DNA of 64,000 bases, taken from positions 310,001-374,000 of the forward strand of contig NZ_JARGYD010000004.1 of NCBI RefSeq assembly GCF_029168315.1, written 5' to 3'. Under the pieces are notes generated by a model that worked only from the letters and a program-made list of their open reading frames with translations, was not told where the DNA came from and ran no database searches. Shown piece by piece: positions 31,473 to 40,671 of the stretch; position 1 is the stretch's first letter; each line of letters opens with the position of its first letter. The position numbers were made by a program, and so were the translations under genes. This DNA is from Psychromarinibacter halotolerans (GTDB lineage: Bacteria > Pseudomonadota > Alphaproteobacteria > Rhodobacterales > Rhodobacteraceae).

Positions 31473-32903
31473 TCAAGCGGAGATTTCGGTCCCGTCCCGG
31501 TGCGGCCCGCAATCCACGCCGAACCGGTCGCGCACCGTGGTCAGGGTGGCCTTGCACTGCGCGACATAGGCCGTCTTGTGCCGCATCACATGAAGCGCCG
31601 ACGCCAGCCTGCGGGGCAGGGGGAACCAGCGGTCGGGGTCCAGCCCGCACTGGTTCAGCGCCTTGATCGGCAGCGCGTCGGCCAGAAGCATCGTGTTCAG
31701 AAAGCCGTGGTTCAGCAAGGCAAGGTACCATGCCTTGCGACCGTGCTTGATCAGCTCGGGCATATCCAGCGTCCACAACGGCGTCTCGGCCAGTTTGCCC
31801 AGGAAAAACAGGTGGCTGGAGAAATAGCTCGACAGGCTCGACAGGAAGTGAACGGGCGCCTGCGGCGTCACCGTCAGGATCGCGCCGTTGCCGGACAGCA
31901 GGGGCCGGGCCTCGCCTGCGGTTTTCAGCAGGTGGCCGGTGCAGTTCACGAACACCGTGCCGGGCGCCACGGGATGGGCGTTGCCGTCGCGCATCCGCAT
32001 CACCGGCCCCTCGGGCGTGTCGGCCACGTCGTCGAGATAGCCGGGGATCGTTTCGGTGATCGCGTCCGACAAGGCCGCGCATTCCTCTTCCGACAGGATG
32101 CCCAGCAGGAACTGCTCGCCGCCGCCGGTGGGCGAGACCGTGTAGGTCCGGCGGAAATAGTCGAACGCCGCGTCTTCGTTCGTGCCGTCGAACCGCAGCG
32201 CGCAGTCGCGGATCGCCGTCATCTGCAAGGGCGCCCGGAACCAGCGGGCGGCCCCGCGCGGAAACAGCTTCGTGCGGTTCAGAAACAGCGTGCCGCGCCC
32301 GTTGACCAGCCAGATGGTCCGCCCCGGATTGACCGCCGCCAGCCGCTGCACCGTGTCCATCCCGGTCTTGCCACCGCCGACCACCACCACCGGGTGCGAC
32401 GGGTCATCCTCGTCCGCCAGCCGCTCGGGCGTGGTCGAGGTGACGGCAGCACTGGAAAACGCCAGCGGCGCGACCGGCTGAACGTCGAAGCCCGGCGCGT
32501 GGATCGCACGGGTGGCGGTCAACACCTCGCCGCCGTCCAGCACCAGCCGCGCGCCGTCGCCGTCTTCGTCCAGCCGGTCGACGCTGCGGCCGAAATACTC
32601 GGTCAGCTCGAAATGCCCGCGCAGCCGCGTCAGGCAGTCCGCCATATGCGCCTGCACCTCGTCCCCGCGCGCAAGATAGCCGGGGGCGTGCGGCGGGCGC
32701 CACTTCAGGTCGCCCGCGGTGAAGATCGCATAAGGCTGGTGCAGGCGGACATAGGCGTAGGCCTCGGTCCACATGCCGCCCGGCCGGTCGTGCCGGTCGA
32801 TCAGCGCGACGCGCGCCCCCTTTCGCAGGTACTGCGCCGCGACGAACAGCGCGTTCAGCCCGGCAATGCCGGCGCCGGTGATGGCTAGGTCGAAATGGGG
32901 CAC
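31473..32903 (-). CDS. FAD-dependent NAD(P)-binding oxidoreductase
   Basis: 476-residue flavoprotein. The N-terminal dinucleotide site is LAITGAGIAGLNALFVA, with RPGGMWTEAYAYVRLHQPY in the manner of flavin-containing monooxygenases. A second Rossmann motif, PVVVVGGGKTGMDTVQRLA, falls at about residue 170. The C-terminal third (SLSSYFSSHLFFLGKLAETPLW) is unusual and largely unconserved. Substrate unknown. It is separated from arsR by the operator region and reads the same way. Confidence 0.8.
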   Translation of the reverse strand: MPHFDLAITGAGIAGLNALFVAAQYLRKGARVALIDRHDRPGGMWTEAYAYVRLHQPYAIFTAGDLKWRPPHAPGYLARGDEVQAHMADCLTRLRGHFELTEYFGRSVDRLDEDGDGARLVLDGGEVLTATRAIHAPGFDVQPVAPLAFSSAAVTSTTPERLADEDDPSHPVVVVGGGKTGMDTVQRLAAVNPGRTIWLVNGRGTLFLNRTKLFPRGAARWFRAPLQMTAIRDCALRFDGTNEDAAFDYFRRTYTVSPTGGGEQFLLGILSEEECAALSDAITETIPGYLDDVADTPEGPVMRMRDGNAHPVAPGTVFVNCTGHLLKTAGEARPLLSGNGAILTVTPQAPVHFLSSLSSYFSSHLFFLGKLAETPLWTLDMPELIKHGRKAWYLALLNHGFLNTMLLADALPIKALNQCGLDPDRWFPLPRRLASALHVMRHKTAYVAQCKATLTTVRDRFGVDCGPHRDGTEISA

Positions 32904-33007
32904 GACGATCTCCGGTTGTTCTGACCCACGTAATGCAGCAGCGCGCGTGCAGGGGGCAAGCGCGGGCTGCTCTTTCGCTGCGTCCCCGCCGCGCCTATGT
33001 GGGGCGA

Positions 33008-33607
33008 ATGGCGCATCCTCTCGACCGTCTCAGGCAGGACATCACCGGCTGCACGCTGTGCGCCGGGCGCTTTGCCACGACCGCCACCCGTCACGCGCCG
33101 CGCCCCGTCGCGTGGTTCCGCCCCGGCGCGCAGGTGCTGGTGGCCGGACAGGCGCCGGGCCTGCGCGTGCACCAGTCGGGCATTCCCTTCGACGACCGCT
33201 CGGGCGACCGGCTGCGCGACTGGATGGGGATCGGGCGCGATACGTTCTACGACCAGTCCCGCGTCGCGGTGATCCCGATGGCGTTCTGCTTCCCCGGCTA
33301 CGACGCCAAGGGCAGCGACCTGCCGCCGCCCCCGATCTGCGCCGAAACATGGCACCCCCGGCTGATGCAGGCGCTGGGCGAGGTGCGGCTGATCCTTCTG
33401 GTGGGCGGCTACGCGCACCGCTGGCACATGGGCACCCGTGCAAACGTCACCGAAACCGTCGCGGGCTGGCGCGACCACGCGCCCCGGGTCTTCCCCTTGC
33501 CGCACCCGTCGTGGCGGAATACGGGGTGGCTGAAGAAGAACCCGTGGTTCGAGGCGGATCTGCTGCCCGATCTGAAGGCACGGGTATCGGAGGTACTGGA
33601 TGACTGA
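33008..33607 (+). CDS. Uracil-DNA glycosylase family protein
   Basis: 199-residue member of the UDG superfamily (family 4-like). Motif 1 is LVAGQAPGLRVHQSGIPFDDRSGDRLRDWMG, and motif 2 is LPHPSWRNTGWLKKNPWF with the conserved His. The CTLC pair near residues 16-19 is a remnant of the iron-sulfur ligands of family 4; a full set of four is not obvious. The start at 33008 is preferred over 32933. Its stop overlaps the SseB gene by 8 bp. It probably removes uracil from DNA, but could be a noncanonical member. Confidence 0.85.
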   Translation: MAHPLDRLRQDITGCTLCAGRFATTATRHAPRPVAWFRPGAQVLVAGQAPGLRVHQSGIPFDDRSGDRLRDWMGIGRDTFYDQSRVAVIPMAFCFPGYDAKGSDLPPPPICAETWHPRLMQALGEVRLILLVGGYAHRWHMGTRANVTETVAGWRDHAPRVFPLPHPSWRNTGWLKKNPWFEADLLPDLKARVSEVLDD

Positions 33608-34391
33608 ACACACGCCGATCGACCGCGCCCACGCCGCGATGGACGCCGCTCCGGGCGACGACGCCGTGCGCCTGCGGTTCTACGAACGGCTGGCCGATGC
33701 CGAGCTGGTTCTGCTGCTGGCCAAGGACGCCGACGGCGACAACGTGGAACCCGAACTGTTCGAGGTGCAGGGCGGCCGCTTCGTGCTGGCGTTCGACAGC
33801 GAACAGCGGCTGGCGGATTTCGTCGGCCGCACGGCGCCCTATGCGGCGCTGTCGGGCCGGGCGCTGGCCGGCATGCTGGCGGGGCAGGGGATCGGGCTGG
33901 GCCTGAACCTCGAGGTCGCGCCGTCGTCGATCCTGATCCCCGACGCGGCGGTGGACTGGCTGGCCGAGACGCTGGGCCGCCGTCCCGCCGAGGTCGCCGA
34001 ACACCCCGAGGACATCGCCCGCCCCGAGGGTGTGCCCGACCTGCTGCTGCAGGCGCTCGACCAGAAGCTGGTCAGCGCCGCCGGGCTGGCGCCCTTCGCC
34101 TACCTCGCCTCGGTGACCTATCGCGGCGGCGCGCGCGGCCACCTGCTGGCCTTCGTCGATGCCGCCGAAGGCTCCGAAGGCGCGCTGGCGCAGGCGGTGG
34201 GCGAGGCGCTCACCTTCTCGGGGCTCGAGGCCGGTGCGCTCGACGTCGGCTTCTTTGCCGCCTCCGATCCGGTTTCGGCGACCCTTGCGCGCCACGGCCT
34301 TCGCATCGACCTGCCCGAACCCGAAGTGGTCCAGACCCTCGCGCCTGGCGCCCCCGGAATGGACCCGGCGAAACCGCCAAAGCTGCGCTGA
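33600..34391 (+). CDS. SseB family protein
   Basis: 263-residue protein with an SseB domain (ELVLLLAKDADGDNVEPELF; FVLAFDSEQRLADF; YAALSGRALAGMLAGQG; GLGLNLEVAPSSILIPDAAVDWL). A C-terminal half with a ferredoxin-like repeat follows. SseB proteins are poorly characterised; the E. coli homologue has been linked to sulfur metabolism. It is translated in overlap with the UDG-family gene. Confidence 0.85.
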   Translation: MTEHTPIDRAHAAMDAAPGDDAVRLRFYERLADAELVLLLAKDADGDNVEPELFEVQGGRFVLAFDSEQRLADFVGRTAPYAALSGRALAGMLAGQGIGLGLNLEVAPSSILIPDAAVDWLAETLGRRPAEVAEHPEDIARPEGVPDLLLQALDQKLVSAAGLAPFAYLASVTYRGGARGHLLAFVDAAEGSEGALAQAVGEALTFSGLEAGALDVGFFAASDPVSATLARHGLRIDLPEPEVVQTLAPGAPGMDPAKPPKLR

Positions 34392-34400
34392 TCGCGCGGC

Positions 34401-34466
34401 GCCTGCTTCTTCTCTTTCAAAATACCTCGGGGGAGGGCGCCGAAGGCGACCGGGGGCGGAGCCCCC
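34401..34466. repeat. REP-like GC element
   Basis: GCCTGCTTCTTCTCTTTCAA is followed by AATACCTCGGGGGAG and the hairpin GGGGGC-GGA-GCCCCC (34452-34466). The reverse complement appears at 45219-45280 with only minor differences. It lies 10 bp after the SseB stop. Confidence 0.7.
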
Positions 34467-34518
34467 TTCACCCTTCACCCATCTCCGCGTCGTGCTACGT
34501 CACCACCCGGAGGACATC

Positions 34519-35028
34519 ATGCACACCACACCCGACCCCATCACTCGATATTTCGAAGACGACGGCCAGATCCCGAACAACCCGGCGCTGCCGGTGGTGA
34601 TCCTGAAGGCGGCGCTCGACCCGACGTTGTCGCCGGACGAGATCCACGCGATCCAGCGCGGCAATGGCTGGGGCGGCAACTGGGTGTGGTCGGTGTTCGA
34701 CTATCACCACTGGCACCCCGACGCGCACGAGGCCCTGTGCGTCGCCTCGGGCGAGGCCGAGTTGATGCTGGGCGGCGCCGGGGGCGAGGTGTTCCGCGTC
34801 GTGGCCGGCGATACGCTCGTGCTGCCCGCAGGCACCGGCCATTGTCGGCTGTCGTCCAGCGCGGATTTCGCCGTGTGCGGCGCCTATCCCAAGGGGCAAG
34901 AAAGCTATTCGACCTGCCGCGCGGGCGAGGGGCGGGCGCGGGTGGCCGGGATCGCGACCGTGCCGCTGCCGGACACCGATCCGGTGTTCGGTGCGGACGG
35001 GCCGTTGATGCGGGCTTGGCGGGGCTGA
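34519..35028 (+). CDS. Cupin-domain protein
   Basis: 169-residue single-domain cupin (YjlB-like). The metal-binding cluster appears as FDYHHWHPDAHEALCVASGEAELMLGG in motif 1 and GDTLVLPAGTGHCRLSSS in motif 2, supplying His/Glu ligands. The start has an ideal GGAGGACATC before ATG 34519. It is convergent with the phosphate transporter gene (13-bp gap). Reaction unknown; a dioxygenase or sugar-binding role is possible. Confidence 0.85.
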   Translation: MHTTPDPITRYFEDDGQIPNNPALPVVILKAALDPTLSPDEIHAIQRGNGWGGNWVWSVFDYHHWHPDAHEALCVASGEAELMLGGAGGEVFRVVAGDTLVLPAGTGHCRLSSSADFAVCGAYPKGQESYSTCRAGEGRARVAGIATVPLPDTDPVFGADGPLMRAWRG

Positions 35029-35041
35029 CGCCGCGCGGGCC

Positions 35042-36517
35042 TCAGCCGAAGACCGAGGACAGCGCCAGAAACACCACGGCCGACATCGTGGCGGCGGCGG
35101 GGACGGTGATCACCCACGCGGCGACGATGGTTAGGAAATGCGACCGGCGCACCAGCTTCCGGCGGCGGCGTTCCTCGCGTGCGACGCGAACCTCGTCCGG
35201 GTTGGTGCGCCCGGGGCGGCGGCGTTCCATGTACCATTCGCGGTAGAAGCCGACGCCGAACACCGCGCCCACCGCGATGTGGGTCGACGACACCGGCAGG
35301 CCCAGCCAGCTGGCAAGGATGACCGTTACCGCCGCCGACAGGGCGACGCAATAGGCGCGCATCGGGTTCAGCTTGGTGATCTGGCTGCCGACCACCTTGA
35401 TCAGGCGCGGTCCGAACAGGATCAGCCCGAACGAGATCCCGAAGGCGCCGATCACCATGACCCAGTGCGGGATCGCGACGACGGTGCCAGAATCGCCAAC
35501 CGATCCTGCGTGCACGATCGCGGCCAGCGGACCCACCGCGTTCGCCACGTCGTTGGCGCCGTGCGCGAAGGATAGCAGCGCCGCCGAGAACACCAGCGGC
35601 ACCGAGAACAGCGCCTTCAGCGACTTGTTGCGGTTCTCCATCCCGCGCGATTGGCGGCGGACCAGCGGGATGCTGGCCAGCCAGCTCAGCAGGCCCAGCC
35701 CGGCCCCGATCAGCAGCGACACCTCAAGGCTGACGGACACGACGCGTCGCAGGCCCTTCATCGCAAGGTAGGTCGCGAAGGTGCCGACCATCAGCCCGAT
35801 CAGCACCGGCACCCAGACCTGCGCGGCGGCGATCTTGTCGTCCCGGTAGATCACCTTCGCCTTGATGAAGGCGAGGATGGCGGCGGCGATGACGCCACCG
35901 AGGAACGGGGAAATCACCCAGCTGGCGGCGATGGCGCTCATCGTGGCCCAGTTCACCGCGCCGAACCCGGCGGCGGCGATCCCGGCGCCCAGCACGCCCC
36001 CCACCACAGCGTGGGTGGTCGATACCGGCGCGCCCAGCCATGTGGCAAGGTTCACCCAAAGCGCCGACGACAGCAGCGCGGCCATCATCGCCCAGATGAA
36101 GACCTGCGTGTCCGCGATGCTTTCCGGCGACACGATGTCTTTCGAGATCGTGGACACAACGTCGCCGCCCGCCAGCAGCGCGCCGGCGCTTTCGCAGACG
36201 GCGGCGATGATGATGGCGCCGGTCATCGACAGCGCCCGTGCGCCCACCGCGGGGCCCATGTTGTTGGCAACGTCGTTGGCGCCGATGTTCAGCGCCATGT
36301 AGGCCCCCAGCACCGCCGCGGCGACGACGGTCAGCTGTGCAGGGCCGGTGCCGATCACCAGCGCGGCGACGAATCCGGTCACCAGAACGAAGGCAAGCGC
36401 GACCCCGACCCCGACAAGGGGCCGCGACACGCGCTGCGCCGCGTATTCAAGCTGGCCGATACGCCCGAGATCCTTGTCAAGCGTGTGCCAGTCACTGGAC
36501 GGTTTGTTCTGACTCAT
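35042..36517 (-). CDS. pit: Inorganic phosphate transporter (PitA family)
   Basis: 491-residue membrane protein of the PiT family with two repeats bearing the GANDVANNMGPAVGARALS and GANDVANAVGPLAAIVH signatures. It has about ten helices and a central loop rich in charged residues, plus a soluble N-terminal helix. It imports phosphate (as metal-phosphate) with protons or sodium. No PhoU/DUF47 partner is adjacent. ATG 36517 fits the family length. Confidence 0.93.
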   Translation of the reverse strand: MSQNKPSSDWHTLDKDLGRIGQLEYAAQRVSRPLVGVGVALAFVLVTGFVAALVIGTGPAQLTVVAAAVLGAYMALNIGANDVANNMGPAVGARALSMTGAIIIAAVCESAGALLAGGDVVSTISKDIVSPESIADTQVFIWAMMAALLSSALWVNLATWLGAPVSTTHAVVGGVLGAGIAAAGFGAVNWATMSAIAASWVISPFLGGVIAAAILAFIKAKVIYRDDKIAAAQVWVPVLIGLMVGTFATYLAMKGLRRVVSVSLEVSLLIGAGLGLLSWLASIPLVRRQSRGMENRNKSLKALFSVPLVFSAALLSFAHGANDVANAVGPLAAIVHAGSVGDSGTVVAIPHWVMVIGAFGISFGLILFGPRLIKVVGSQITKLNPMRAYCVALSAAVTVILASWLGLPVSSTHIAVGAVFGVGFYREWYMERRRPGRTNPDEVRVAREERRRRKLVRRSHFLTIVAAWVITVPAAATMSAVVFLALSSVFG

Positions 36518-36583
36518 CCGGAAAGCTGCCTATGACGGGGCGCCGGATTACGGTGGAAGGACGAGAATGACAAGCCCGGGTGG

Positions 36584-37054
36584 TCAGGCGAACCGTTCGC
36601 GGAAGGTTGTCAGAACCTCGGCGATACCGGGATCGTCCGCGCGCGCGATGGCATCGTCCAGCGAGGTCCACAAAACCTCGCGCCGGTCGGATTCCGGGAA
36701 GTCTTCGGACAGCCGCGTCACTTCCGCCGGATAGATGTGGATCACGCAGGGCACTTCCAGCCCATTGTCGAACCGCTTCGTCGTCTCATAACTGCCGACG
36801 GGTTCGCGTTCGACCTGCGCTTCGCGCACGCCCGCCTCTTCCCAGGCCTCCTGCATCGCGGTCTCGGCGCCGTCCATGCCGTCGATCGGCCAGCCCTTCG
36901 GAAGCAGCCAGCGTCCGCGCGAACTTTGCACAAGAAGCACGCTGATCCCGTCCGGGACGCGCCGGTAGCACAGCGCGCCGAACTGGACGTCCACCGGACG
37001 TCGGATTGTGGGCGCAATCACGTTGCGCCACGTTTTGCGTGCGAATTCCATCAT
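36584..37054 (-). CDS. Nudix hydrolase
   Basis: 156-residue Nudix protein of the diadenosine/diphosphoinositol-polyphosphate type (GALCYRRVPDGISVLLVQSSRGRWLLPKGWPIDG, then ETAMQEAWEEAGV). The Nudix box is a variant: the strict R-E pair is Q-E. This is common in alphaproteobacterial KGWP-type members. ATG 37054 has GGCAGG upstream; 37102 would add an unconserved leader. Probably hydrolyses dinucleoside polyphosphates. Confidence 0.87.
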   Translation of the reverse strand: MMEFARKTWRNVIAPTIRRPVDVQFGALCYRRVPDGISVLLVQSSRGRWLLPKGWPIDGMDGAETAMQEAWEEAGVREAQVEREPVGSYETTKRFDNGLEVPCVIHIYPAEVTRLSEDFPESDRREVLWTSLDDAIARADDPGIAEVLTTFRERFA

Positions 37055-37321
37055 GCTCTTACCTGCCGGTCTTTCTTTTTTGTATATATGTCCGAGATAC
37101 AATTTTCAATGAAGGCTGGCAAGGGACGCTACGGAAAGCCTGTCCGGCGGGCTGCAACCTATTGATCCCGACGCATTATGCCGTGCATTTGATTAACTAT
37201 GCGTTAAATTGGCACTGTTCCAAGTTGCTTCACTTATTATATCTCCACCCGTCGACCGGGGCGATCAACCGCCCCTCGCATTCGCCATAATTCCGGTGCG
37301 AAGCCCAGGGAAAGAAAATAG

Positions 37322-37489
37322 ATGCCGAACGAAAGGGAACTTCCAGTGACCGTCCGTCTGTCCGCGCCCGTTCTCGCGGCGCTGACGCAATACACGCGGG
37401 ATCATCCAGAGCCGGGACTCAGCCGCCCGCAGGCCGTCCGTGCCGCGCTGATCGAACTGCTGCGCGAAAAGGGTTATCTGGGCGACTGA
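37322..37489 (+). CDS. Small ribbon-helix-helix-like protein
   Basis: Unnamed 55-residue protein in one continuous frame. The sequence fits a ribbon-helix-helix pattern: beta strand LPVTVRLSAPVLAAL, then a loop with PGLSRPQAVRAAL, then helix IELLREKGYL. No partner gene for a toxin-antitoxin pair is adjacent. AAAGAAAATAG lies before the ATG. A DNA-binding role is inferred from the fold pattern only. Confidence 0.55.
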   Translation: MPNERELPVTVRLSAPVLAALTQYTRDHPEPGLSRPQAVRAALIELLREKGYLGD

Positions 37490-37609
37490 CCGTCTTTCAT
37501 GGTGGCGTCGCTCGCCAAGATCGCGCCGTCGCAAGACAGCCCCTGCACCCGATCGAGCGCCGAAAAGACCGTGCTCCAGCCGTCGCCACGCAGGCCCGTT
37601 TCTATCGCC

Positions 37610-38428
37610 TCAGTCGCCCAGCTTCTTGTGAACCTCGTCCAGATCGATCTCGCCCACGGGCATCTTGTTCGACGGATCTTCGAAATCGTATTTGAAGACC
37701 TCGAAATCGCGTTTGTACATCTCATAAACGAGGTGCATCGACAGGTCGTCGAAGTAATCCGCGACCGGATGCGCGCGTTTTGGGCCGTGTCCTTCGGATT
37801 CGTTGAACCGGGGGATGGACGCCAGATCGACAGGATGCGCCACCTCGACCGCGTCCAGCACCGATTGCATCCCTTCGTTGAATGTCTCGGTAAAGAAGAT
37901 GTTGTCGTAGGTGCCGCCGTTCACGATGAAGGTCGAGACATGGCCTGACATCGCGGACCAGTGGATGTCGGGGTCCATCGGACGGCGCCAGCGGATGGTG
38001 TCGCGCGCGAACAGAAGAAACCGCCGGAAGCTTCGGATCTGATCGAATTCCTGCTTGCCGTCGTCGCCTCCGACGTCGATCCCGTATTTCTGGATCAGCA
38101 GCGGCACAAGGTTGCCCCGATACCGGCGGCCATTTCGCTGGATGCCGCAGATCTTGTCGAAGAACGACGACAGAATGCGCGTGTACGGGTTGCGCACGCA
38201 GGTGAAGGAATAGCTTGCGTGCTTCAGCACGTTCGCCTCGATCTTCGGCTGACTGGCGTCCTGCGCCCATTTGTGCAGGCCTTCGGTCGAGTCATGAATG
38301 TCGCCGTCGAAGAACCGCCCGTGGTCCGAATAGTACATGATCTGCCCGATGGTCGAGCAGGCGCACTTGGGAACGACCCGATAGACCATGCTTTCGCTTT
38401 CGGTCATCCAGGTCCCTGGAAACCCCAT
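37610..38428 (-). CDS. Sulfotransferase family protein
   Basis: 272-residue sulfotransferase-2/HNK-1-like enzyme. The PAPS 5'-phosphosulfate site is VVPKCACSTIGQIMYYSD and the 3'-phosphate site is FTCVRNPYTRILSSFFDKI; both motifs are clear. It transfers sulfate to a carbohydrate, possibly a surface polysaccharide. ATG 38428 follows GGAGGCGGAAAAT. It is divergent from a GT14-type glycosyltransferase, which suggests a joint role in a sulfated glycan. Confidence 0.88.
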   Translation of the reverse strand: MGFPGTWMTESESMVYRVVPKCACSTIGQIMYYSDHGRFFDGDIHDSTEGLHKWAQDASQPKIEANVLKHASYSFTCVRNPYTRILSSFFDKICGIQRNGRRYRGNLVPLLIQKYGIDVGGDDGKQEFDQIRSFRRFLLFARDTIRWRRPMDPDIHWSAMSGHVSTFIVNGGTYDNIFFTETFNEGMQSVLDAVEVAHPVDLASIPRFNESEGHGPKRAHPVADYFDDLSMHLVYEMYKRDFEVFKYDFEDPSNKMPVGEIDLDEVHKKLGD

Positions 38429-38576
38429 ATTTTCCGCCTCCTGCTGCCGGGTGGATCGTCCGCTGCCCACCCTGGCCGTGTCGCGTTAGAAAAGAGCAAA
38501 CCCGGGCTGTCTTTTCAATGGGTGTTCACGATATGAAGGCTGCCAACAGCCGGGCAGCAGGCAGACCGTTTCCGAA

Positions 38577-40154
38577 ATGGCAAAAATCGCGTTCATCCTC
38601 CTGTGTCACAAGGACCCCGCGTCGGTGATCGCGCAGGCGGAACGGCTGACCGCGCGCGGCGACTATATTTCGATCCATTTCGACGGCCGCGCTTCGAAAG
38701 AGCATTACGACACGATCCGCGCCGCGCTGAAGGACAACCCTTCGGTCGCCTTCGCGGCGCGCCGGATGAAATGCGGCTGGGGCGAGTGGAGCCTTGTCGA
38801 GGCGACGTTGCAAGCGGTGATGGCGGCGGTCGAGAAGTTCCCGCGGGCCACGCATTTCTACATGCTGTCGGGCGACTGCATGTCGATCAAGTCCGCCGCC
38901 TATGCCCACGCTTTTCTGGACGCCGAAGACGTCGACTATATCGAAAGTTTCGATTTCTTCGAAAGCGACTGGATCAAGACCGGGATGAAAGGGGACCGGC
39001 TGCACTATCGGCACTGGTTCAACGAACGGAAGAACAAGTTCCTGTTCTACGCCAGCCACAAGGTGCAGAAGAAGCTGCGCCTGTCGCGGCAGGTTCCGTC
39101 CGACGTGCAGGTGATGATCGGCTCGCAATGGTGGTGCCTGCGGCGGCGCACGATCGAATGGATTCTCGACTTCATTCAGGCGCGGCCGGACGTGATACGG
39201 TTCTTCCGCACGACATGGATCCCGGACGAGACGTTCTTCCAGACGCTGGTGCCGCACCTTGTGCCGCAGTCCGAAATCCGCACCCGCACGCTGACCTTCC
39301 TGATGTTCACCGACTACGGGATGCCGGTCACCTTCTATAATGATCACTACGACCTGCTGCTGTCGCAGGACTATCTGTTCGCCCGCAAGATCAGCCCCGG
39401 CGCGCTGGAACTGAAGGAACGCCTTGGCCAGCTGTATGCCAGCGACGAGGCGACGTTCCAGATCTCGAACGAGGGGCGCAGCCTGTTCAGCTTCGTGGTC
39501 GGCCGGGGCAGGGTGGGGCGCCGGTACAGCCCGAGGTTCTGGGAAACGGAATCGACGCTGGGCCGCGAGCGCGAGCTGATGATCGTCGTGTGCAAGAAAT
39601 GGCACGTCGCCAAGCGCATCCTCGACCGCATCCGCACGGTCACCGGCATTCCCTGTGTCGAATACTTGTTCAACGAAGACAGTTGCCCGCTGCCGGACCT
39701 TGGCGGCATCCAGTCGACGGTCGAGAAACGGACGCGGCACCGGCGCTCGCTGATGCGGATGCTGTTCGATTACCACGACAGCGACCGGCTGGTGATGTGC
39801 CTCGACCCAAGCGCCATCGACCTGATGCGCGATTTCTACTCGGACCGCTCGGGCACCAAGATGCTGGAAATCCTGTGCGATTTCTCGGACGAGTACCTTG
39901 TCGGCCATGCCAAGCGCGTGGGCCTTGCCGGTGATCGAACGCCGCCCGACACGCTGGAGGAACTGCTGCCGACGATCCGGGCGGATTTCGTCTATGAAAG
40001 CGACCAGATCCGCGACGCCGGGTTCGAGCATGTCTATCGCCTGCGCGAAAGCGGCTCGCCCGACGACAACCTGCTGGCCCTTGCGCGGTTTCTTGATATC
40101 CCCGAGAACAGGGCGCGCGAGATCGCGGAAACCGGCTATCTCTTCGTAGATTGA
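38577..40154 (+). CDS. GT14-type beta-1,6-N-acetylglucosaminyltransferase-like protein
   Basis: 525-residue protein. The N-terminal ~290 residues match core-2/I-branching GT14 transferases (IAFILLCHKDPASVIAQAERL; FYMLSGDCMSIKSAAYAHAFL; QVMIGSQWWCLRRRTIEWIL; WIPDETFFQTLV). The C-terminal half matches a DUF5928-like domain common in Rhodobacteraceae, including YLFNEDSCPLPDLGG and FSDEYLVGHAKRVGL. Probably adds a GlcNAc or related branch to an extracellular polysaccharide. It is followed 7 bp later by a HIT-family gene. Confidence 0.85.
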   Translation: MAKIAFILLCHKDPASVIAQAERLTARGDYISIHFDGRASKEHYDTIRAALKDNPSVAFAARRMKCGWGEWSLVEATLQAVMAAVEKFPRATHFYMLSGDCMSIKSAAYAHAFLDAEDVDYIESFDFFESDWIKTGMKGDRLHYRHWFNERKNKFLFYASHKVQKKLRLSRQVPSDVQVMIGSQWWCLRRRTIEWILDFIQARPDVIRFFRTTWIPDETFFQTLVPHLVPQSEIRTRTLTFLMFTDYGMPVTFYNDHYDLLLSQDYLFARKISPGALELKERLGQLYASDEATFQISNEGRSLFSFVVGRGRVGRRYSPRFWETESTLGRERELMIVVCKKWHVAKRILDRIRTVTGIPCVEYLFNEDSCPLPDLGGIQSTVEKRTRHRRSLMRMLFDYHDSDRLVMCLDPSAIDLMRDFYSDRSGTKMLEILCDFSDEYLVGHAKRVGLAGDRTPPDTLEELLPTIRADFVYESDQIRDAGFEHVYRLRESGSPDDNLLALARFLDIPENRAREIAETGYLFVD

Positions 40155-40161
40155 GGGACCT

Positions 40162-40530
40162 ATGGGCTACCAGTACGACGACCAGAACATCTTTGCGAAG
40201 ATCCTTCGGGGCGAGATCCCGAACAACACCGTGATGGAAACCGAGCACTGTCTCGCCTTCCACGACATCGCGCCGCAGGCGCCGACGCATGTGCTGGTGA
40301 TCCCGAAGGGGCCCTACGTGACCTTCGACCACTTCGCGCAAGAGGCGTCGGATGCCGAGATCGTCGATTACGTCCGTACCGTGGGCAAGATCTGCGCCGA
40401 CCTCGGGCTGGAGGCGGACGGCTGGCGCCTGATCTCGAACGCCGGTGCGGATGCGGTGCAGGAAGTGCCGCACCTGCATGTCCATATCCTTGCAGGGCGT
40501 GGGCTGGGGCGGATGCTGGAAAAGGCGTAG
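40162..40530 (+). CDS. HIT-family (HINT-type) hydrolase
   Basis: 122-residue histidine-triad protein. Its elements are IFAKILRGEIPNNTVMETEHCLAFHDI and the catalytic triad HLHVHIL (about residues 108-114), flanked by GADAVQEVP. Members hydrolyse nucleoside phosphoramidates or AMP-lysine. It follows the GT14 gene closely. A REP-like hairpin comes just after the stop. Confidence 0.94.
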   Translation: MGYQYDDQNIFAKILRGEIPNNTVMETEHCLAFHDIAPQAPTHVLVIPKGPYVTFDHFAQEASDAEIVDYVRTVGKICADLGLEADGWRLISNAGADAVQEVPHLHVHILAGRGLGRMLEKA

Positions 40531-40548
40531 CCTCGCCTTGTCGCGTTA

Positions 40549-40567
40549 GATGGGGTGAAACCCCATC
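40549..40567. repeat. Hairpin after HIT gene (REP-like)
   Basis: GATGGGGT (40549-40556), loop GAA, ACCCCATC (40560-40567): a perfect 8-bp stem in the context TTA...CCTA. It sits 18 bp after the HIT stop. The GATGGGG-loop-CCCCATC form is like repetitive extragenic palindromes frequent in this family, and it may end the transcript. Confidence 0.6.
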
Positions 40568-40671
40568 CTACGCGCCGTGCGAGTGTGCCAAGTGGCTGAT
40601 CGGCTTGACGGAGTCGTGCCTGCCGTTCCTAATTGGGGACGGGCGCGTGGGGCGCCGGATGGGGGCTGGTC

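Noticed and set aside
38526..40031. Long antisense frame opposite the GT14 gene
   Set aside because: No family motifs, while the plus-strand protein has conserved GT14 elements.
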